Assembly: GCA_013140575.1 (NCBI GenBank)
Contig: JABFSN010000122.1
Location: 1 to 64,000, forward strand
Reading direction: 5' to 3'
Length of the DNA stretch: 64,000 bases
Source: Phycisphaerales bacterium
GTDB lineage: Bacteria; Planctomycetota; Phycisphaerae; UBA1845
Shown: in pieces, positions 59,871-64,000 of the stretch
Numbering within the stretch: position 1 is the first letter of the stretch
Layout of the letters: the number at the start of each line of letters is the position of its first letter
The notes under the pieces: generated by a model
Databases searched by the model: none
What the model was told of the DNA's origin: nothing
Seen by the model: the letters and a program-made list of their open reading frames with translations, nothing else
Made by a program: the position numbers and the translations under genes

Positions 59871-60980
59871 CTACAGAAGTTGTCGGAACTCGTGGCAGAT
59901 GGTCGCTACGTCGTCCCGCGACAGGTTTTTTTGAAACGGCAACGCCACCGTCCGGTCCGCGACAGCCTCGCAAACCGGGAAATCGCCCCGTTTCAGCCCG
60001 AACGCATCCATCATGTACGGTTGCAGGTGGATGGCCGCGAAGTAATTGCTGCACCCGATGCCTCGGTCACGCAACCGTTTCAGAATGCGATCGCGATCGT
60101 CCATGCTGTATTCGTCGGCCAGGCACACGACCAAAACGAACCACGACATGTCCACGCCGTCGCGAATCTTCTGGAACCGAACCCGCCGGTCATCACCCAA
60201 TTCCTCCCGATACCAGCCGGCCACGCGCCGGCGAACCGCCAACAGTTGTTCGATCCGGTCCAATTGGGCGATGCCCAGCGCGCAATTGATATCGCTGAGG
60301 CGATAGTTGTACCCCATTCGGGGATGGGCCAGCCACCCGCCGTCGGTGTCCCGGCCTTGGTTGCGCATGGATTTGCACAACCGCGCCAGTTCGTCGTCGT
60401 CGGTGACGATCATGCCTCCCTCGCCGGTGGTCAGTTGCTTGTTGGGGTAAAACCCGAACACACCCACGTCGGCCAGCCCACCGGCCATGCGCCCGCCGCA
60501 GCGCGACCCCAGCGCTTCGCACGAATCCTCGATGACCCGCAACCCGCCCCGCGCCGCGTCCTTCCGAATGCGATCATAATCGGCCGGCATTCCGAACACG
60601 TCGACCGCCAGCACCGCCTTCGTCCGCGAAGTAATCGCCGACGCAATGCGCGATTCGTCGATGTTCCACGTGTCGCGGTCGATGTCCACGAACACCGGCC
60701 GACCCCGTTCGTACAAGATCGCGTTGGTCGAGGCCACGAACGAAAACGGAGTGGTAATTACCTCGTCGCCGGGGCCGATACCCAGTCCACGGACGATTAA
60801 ATGCAAGGCGGTGGTTCCGCTGGAAACGGCCACCGCGTACCGTGTTCCGCAGTAGGCCGCGAATTTTTGTTCGAATTCAGGCAGTTTGGGTCCCAACGCC
60901 AGGTGCGGGGTTTTCAAAACGTCGACCACCGCGTCGATTTCGTGTTGGGTGATGTCCGGGCACGCGAGGGGGTAACGCAT
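59871..60980 (-). CDS. DegT/DnrJ/EryC1/StrS-family aminotransferase
   Basis: A 369-residue PLP enzyme for sugar-nucleotide modification. SSGTTALHLIVRGLGIGPGD, the cofactor-binding region VIEDSCEALGSRC, and the Schiff-base lysine in FGFYPNKQLTTGEGG are clear. MRNQGRD and GYNYRLSDINCALGIAQL complete the fold. Members transfer an amino group to keto sugars for lipopolysaccharide or exopolysaccharide synthesis. It is divergent from the nucleotide-sugar dehydrogenase at 61132, so both may belong to surface-polysaccharide synthesis. Confidence 0.93.
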   Translation of the reverse strand: MRYPLACPDITQHEIDAVVDVLKTPHLALGPKLPEFEQKFAAYCGTRYAVAVSSGTTALHLIVRGLGIGPGDEVITTPFSFVASTNAILYERGRPVFVDIDRDTWNIDESRIASAITSRTKAVLAVDVFGMPADYDRIRKDAARGGLRVIEDSCEALGSRCGGRMAGGLADVGVFGFYPNKQLTTGEGGMIVTDDDELARLCKSMRNQGRDTDGGWLAHPRMGYNYRLSDINCALGIAQLDRIEQLLAVRRRVAGWYREELGDDRRVRFQKIRDGVDMSWFVLVVCLADEYSMDDRDRILKRLRDRGIGCSNYFAAIHLQPYMMDAFGLKRGDFPVCEAVADRTVALPFQKNLSRDDVATICHEFRQLL

Positions 60981-61131
60981 CGACTGATCCGTATTGGCAG
61001 AATTCGGTACGCCTTCGCGCCGGATGAACCTGCTCGATTGTCGGTCAAACCCGCGGGGCGGTTCATCCGATTATAGGGCGAGGCCGACGGCCGAATAGTC
61101 GCGCCCGTTTTACCTGGTTAAGGAATCGGAA

Positions 61132-62652
61132 ATGAGCAATCGGGCGTCGCAACAGATTGATCGTCATTCGAATCGAACCACGGATACGCGCTGCTCCGCG
61201 GGGCCCACGGGTCGGCATCGGCCGGCGAATGGGCGGGTCCACGCGGGGAATGGCAACGGCGCCGGCTTGCAAAAGGCCGCGGTGGCGCGGAACATCGCGT
61301 CCAACGGCGACGGCGCGCGAGGAGGTCAGGTTTTGTCGGTCAACAAGTTCATCGAGTCGATCAAGACGCGTAAAGCCCTGGTGGGAATCGTGGGGATGGG
61401 GTACGTCGGGTTGCCGCTGGCGCGGACGTTCTGCCGGGCGGGTTTTCGTGTATTGGGGTTGGATGTCGATCCGCAGAAGGTCGCGAAACTGAACGCCGGA
61501 CGCAGCTACATCAAGCACATTCCGGGCGCGTTGATCAAGCAACTGGTGGACGACAAGGTTTTTACGGCGACGACCAACGAAAAGGACCTGCGGGAATGTG
61601 ACGCCATCCTGATTTGCGTGCCCACGCCGCTGACCAAGATGCGCGAGCCGGACATGAGTTACGTCGAGAAGACCGCGGAGATGTTGAGCCGCAACGTGCG
61701 CAAAGGCCAATTGATCGTGTTGGAAAGCACCACCTATCCGGGCACGACGCGCGATCTGGTCAAGCCCATCCTGGAACGCAGTGGACTGAAGGCGGATCGC
61801 GATTTCATGCTGGCCTATTCGCCGGAACGCGAGGATCCCGGCCGCACGGATTATACCACCGAGACCATTCCCAAGGTGGTCGGCGGGTTGGGTCCGAAGA
61901 GCCTGAAGGCGGCCGTGGCGCTGTACGGAGCGGCGATCACGCGCACCGTTCCGGTGTCCACGTGCGAAGCGGCGGAGTGCGCCAAGATCCTCGAAAACGT
62001 CTACCGCTGCGTGAACATCGCGATGATCAACGAGATGAAAATGCTGCTCGACAAGATGAACATCGACGTGTGGGAGGTGGTGAAGGCCGCGTCGACCAAG
62101 CCGTTCGGATTCCAGCCGTTTTACCCGGGTCCCGGGCTGGGCGGGCACTGCATTCCCATCGATCCGTTCTACCTGACGTGGCGGGCGCGGGAATTCGACA
62201 TGGCCACGCGGTTTATCGAGCTGGCCGGCGAGATCAACACCAAGATGCCGGAATACGTGGTGGGGCGGTTGATGGAGGCGTTGAACGAGCGGGGCAAGCC
62301 GTTGAAGGGATCGAAGATACTGGTGATGGGGCTGGCGTACAAGAAGGACGTGGACGACATCCGCGAATCGCCGTCGATCGAGCTGATCGAGATGCTGCAC
62401 GCCCGGGGGGCAAAGGTGGATTACAACGACCCGTTCGTGCCCACGACGCACCGGCAGCGGGATCACGACCTGCGAATGAAGAGCAAGCCGTTGTCAACAG
62501 GCATGATCCGCGGATACGATGTGGTGTTGATCGCGACCGATCACAGCAGTTACGACTACCCATGGATCGTGCAGCACGCAAAACTCGTGGTCGACACCCG
62601 AAACGCGACGGCCGCGTGCAAGGGGAATCGGCGGAACATTGTGAAGGCGTGA
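61132..62652 (+). CDS. Nucleotide-sugar dehydrogenase (UDP-GlcNAc/ManNAc 6-dehydrogenase type)
   Basis: A 506-residue enzyme with AAGGAATCGG upstream of the ATG. The first ~75 residues are a low-complexity extension (Gly/Asn/Arg) not found in the family. The NAD-binding motif is VGIVGMGYVGLPLA. LESTTYPGTTRDLVKPIL, the catalytic region ENVYRCVNIAMINEMKML, PGPGLGGHCIPIDPFYLTW (active-site Cys in GHCIP) and VMGLAYKKDVDDIRESPSIE follow. It oxidises a nucleotide sugar at C6 to a uronate. Substrate preference between UDP-GlcNAc, UDP-ManNAc and UDP-Glc is not determined by eye. A start near codon 68 is possible. Confidence 0.92.
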   Translation: MSNRASQQIDRHSNRTTDTRCSAGPTGRHRPANGRVHAGNGNGAGLQKAAVARNIASNGDGARGGQVLSVNKFIESIKTRKALVGIVGMGYVGLPLARTFCRAGFRVLGLDVDPQKVAKLNAGRSYIKHIPGALIKQLVDDKVFTATTNEKDLRECDAILICVPTPLTKMREPDMSYVEKTAEMLSRNVRKGQLIVLESTTYPGTTRDLVKPILERSGLKADRDFMLAYSPEREDPGRTDYTTETIPKVVGGLGPKSLKAAVALYGAAITRTVPVSTCEAAECAKILENVYRCVNIAMINEMKMLLDKMNIDVWEVVKAASTKPFGFQPFYPGPGLGGHCIPIDPFYLTWRAREFDMATRFIELAGEINTKMPEYVVGRLMEALNERGKPLKGSKILVMGLAYKKDVDDIRESPSIELIEMLHARGAKVDYNDPFVPTTHRQRDHDLRMKSKPLSTGMIRGYDVVLIATDHSSYDYPWIVQHAKLVVDTRNATAACKGNRRNIVKA

Positions 62653-62777
62653 GGGGGAAGGGACGCAGGGACGGAGGGACGAAGGGACGAAGGGGGAACG
62701 TCGAAACGGCGAAACGGCGAAAGGCGAAAGGCGAAACGGCGAAAGAGGACAATCCGACGCCGACGGCGTGTCGGCGA
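62653..62777. repeat. Short simple repeats after the dehydrogenase gene
   Basis: GGGACGCAGGGACGGAGGGACGAAGGGAC (62661-62690 region) is a run of about 8-9-base units, followed by GGCGAAACGGCGAAAGGCGAAAG-type units of 7-8 bases (about 62703-62750). It encodes nothing recognised. Confidence 0.75.
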
Positions 62778-64000
62778 ATGGTCCGTGGTGCGGGATCGAC
62801 GAACCGCGCGCACCGACGATGGCCGGTCGCGATCATCGGATTCGTGATGGCGGCGGTCGCGGCCTCCAACCCGCAAGCCACGAACGCGCATTCGGCGGAT
62901 GCACCGGCTTCGAGTACACAGGCGGCGAATCCGCGGCCGGCAGATCCAACGCCGGGCAGCTCACAACCGGCAAATCCACAACAACCAGCGAATCCACAAG
63001 CGGCGAATCCGCAACCCGCAAATCCGCAGGATGGTGCGAAGGCTCCGCCGGAGCTCATCGGACCGCCCGTTCAGGAACCACCGCAGCAATCCCCGCTACC
63101 CCAGCCGCAACCCGTGCAGTTGATGCCGCAGGCGCCGCCCCCGGCGCAGCCTACGGCGGAGGAGCGCAAACGGGATAACGACCTGCTCCAGAAATGGAGC
63201 GAGATCCTCATGCGGGTCATGGAGGGCGATCCGTGGGACGTGCTGGTCGCGGCGGCCGCGGCGGCGGTGAACGAGGCGGGCGAGACGACCAATTCCGCGG
63301 TTGTCGCCGATTATCTTGAATCCATGAAGCTGGCCGCGGACCAGGAGGCCGACCTGCCCGGCAATGGGGCGGACGTGTCGCCGGAAGACCTCGTCAAGCT
63401 GCTTGCCACCTCGCAGTTGTTAAGCCCGTCGCAACTTGACGCCCAACTCCTGCTGCGGCCGCTGCATTTTCATCGCGGGCGATCCGTCGCCGGCGGCGGC
63501 GATCAAACGATTCACTGGGATTTGTTGGGCGCGGCACCCGATCACCCGACCACCGATCCGGCGATCCGGCTGTTCAAGCGCGGGCGCGAGGCGATACCGG
63601 CGTTGCTGGCCGCGATCGACGATCGAACCGCGACGCGGGCGGGGTTCCAGCAGTCGCAATCGACGAGGGCGTCGGTGTTGTGCCGGCGGTGCGATCTGGC
63701 GATGGCCATTCTGGAAGCGATCACGCGTTGCGACTTTTACGAGTCGCGCCACCCGAACGGCATGTGGGAGTGGTACGCGAATCTTGAGCCGGGGGAGCGC
63801 GGCGCGGCCGTCGAACTCGCACGGCAGTGGTGGGCCGAGACGCGGGAGATGGATGAAATGGACGCCCGCTCGTGGCTGATCGAACGGATTCCCTATGAAC
63901 AGGCGAACTCGATGCTCGACGTGCTGATCAACGACGGGCAGAACGATCGGGCGATGCGTCATTTGCGGTCCTTCCTGATACGCAAGGACGGGACGATGGA
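62778..64000 (+). CDS. Secreted Pro/Asn/Gln-rich protein, 3' end beyond the window
   Basis: The frame from ATG 62778 stays open to the window end, giving at least 407 residues. Signal peptide MVRGAGSTNRAHRRWPVAII...AASNPQATNA is followed by a low-complexity stretch of repeats like ANPQPANPQ (about residues 35-75) and PPQQSPLPQPQPVQLMPQ. A helical region follows (LLQKWSEILMRVMEGDPWDV, LVAAAAAAVNEAGETT). The later part has HEAT-like helices and EAITRCDFYESRHPNGMWEW. No family is recognised. Because it lacks a stop in the window its length is unknown. Confidence 0.7.
   Translation, partial: MVRGAGSTNRAHRRWPVAIIGFVMAAVAASNPQATNAHSADAPASSTQAANPRPADPTPGSSQPANPQQPANPQAANPQPANPQDGAKAPPELIGPPVQEPPQQSPLPQPQPVQLMPQAPPPAQPTAEERKRDNDLLQKWSEILMRVMEGDPWDVLVAAAAAAVNEAGETTNSAVVADYLESMKLAADQEADLPGNGADVSPEDLVKLLATSQLLSPSQLDAQLLLRPLHFHRGRSVAGGGDQTIHWDLLGAAPDHPTTDPAIRLFKRGREAIPALLAAIDDRTATRAGFQQSQSTRASVLCRRCDLAMAILEAITRCDFYESRHPNGMWEWYANLEPGERGAAVELARQWWAETREMDEMDARSWLIERIPYEQANSMLDVLINDGQNDRAMRHLRSFLIRKDGTM

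Overview
The window looks like chromosomal DNA of a high-GC bacterium of the Planctomycetota, probably a Phycisphaerae-like lineage (inference). The pointers are C-terminal anchors of the form 'IPTVSxWG - hydrophobic stretch - GRRR', dockerin- and cohesin-like modules, CRTAC1/UnbV (FG-GAP) and TPR protein pairs, lipoproteins with slime-mould-type Cys repeats, and conserved housekeeping genes in no large operon. No rRNA, CRISPR array, prophage, replication origin or exosortase gene was seen. One tRNA (Thr, CGT) is present.

Layout. 0-5.5 kb: an MscS-type channel (minus), an exported Cys-rich surface protein with a strong terminator, and a 42-codon stub of a transhydrogenase gene. 5.9-9.0 kb: a pentapeptide-repeat/TIR protein, a UPF0175 antitoxin with a truncated PIN toxin, and a divergent DNA methyltransferase. 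9.4-11.0 kb: purF and an IS66 transposase relic. 11.2-16.0 kb: three consecutive minus-strand genes for surface proteins with the same C-terminal sorting signal, the first frameshifted. 16.7-23.1 kb: tsaB, a phosphoesterase, yidC and a membrane-bound spermidine-synthase-like protein. 23.2-31.7 kb: a dockerin-tagged subtilisin, a large Cys-repeat lipoprotein, and an overlapping TPR / CRTAC1 pair. 32.3-34.2 kb: tRNA-Thr and a D12-class adenine methylase. 35.4-36.5 kb: four tandem tiny lipoprotein-like genes behind a recognisable promoter. 37-39 kb: an EF-G paralogue. 39.5-42.9 kb: a truncated nucleotidyltransferase pair, an MmeI-like single-chain restriction-modification enzyme, and a stub with a sorting signal. 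43.5-47.2 kb: purD, glyA and a lipoprotein. 47-51.3 kb: an S41 protease, a YkgJ-type Cys-cluster protein, a small lipoprotein, a Rieske protein and a SecD-P1/cohesin-like protein. 51.6-53.0 kb: an ECF sigma and anti-sigma pair. 53.3-56.0 kb: toxin-antitoxin modules, some decayed, a NucS-like nuclease and a clan AA aspartic protease. 56-64 kb: rho, coaE, a PDZ protein, a DegT aminotransferase, a nucleotide-sugar dehydrogenase, and a secreted Pro/Asn-rich protein cut by the window edge.

The most distinctive property is the intergenic DNA, which is crowded with perfect or near-perfect hairpin repeats in several families. The best defined is a 178-bp element with CTAG-bounded terminal inverted repeats and two internal hairpins. 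It has three full copies, two of them head-to-tail sharing one CTAG; the third appears to supply the start codon and first codons of a lipoprotein gene. A second family forms a 7-unit, 69/70-bp palindromic array directly before purD, with relatives before the EF-G-like gene and glyA. Many apparent long ORFs in these regions are artefacts of the repeats. Defence and mobile-type genes (TIR protein, methyltransferases, MmeI-like enzyme, toxin-antitoxin remnants, nuclease) are interspersed with core genes, and many are truncated, suggesting continuous gain and decay.
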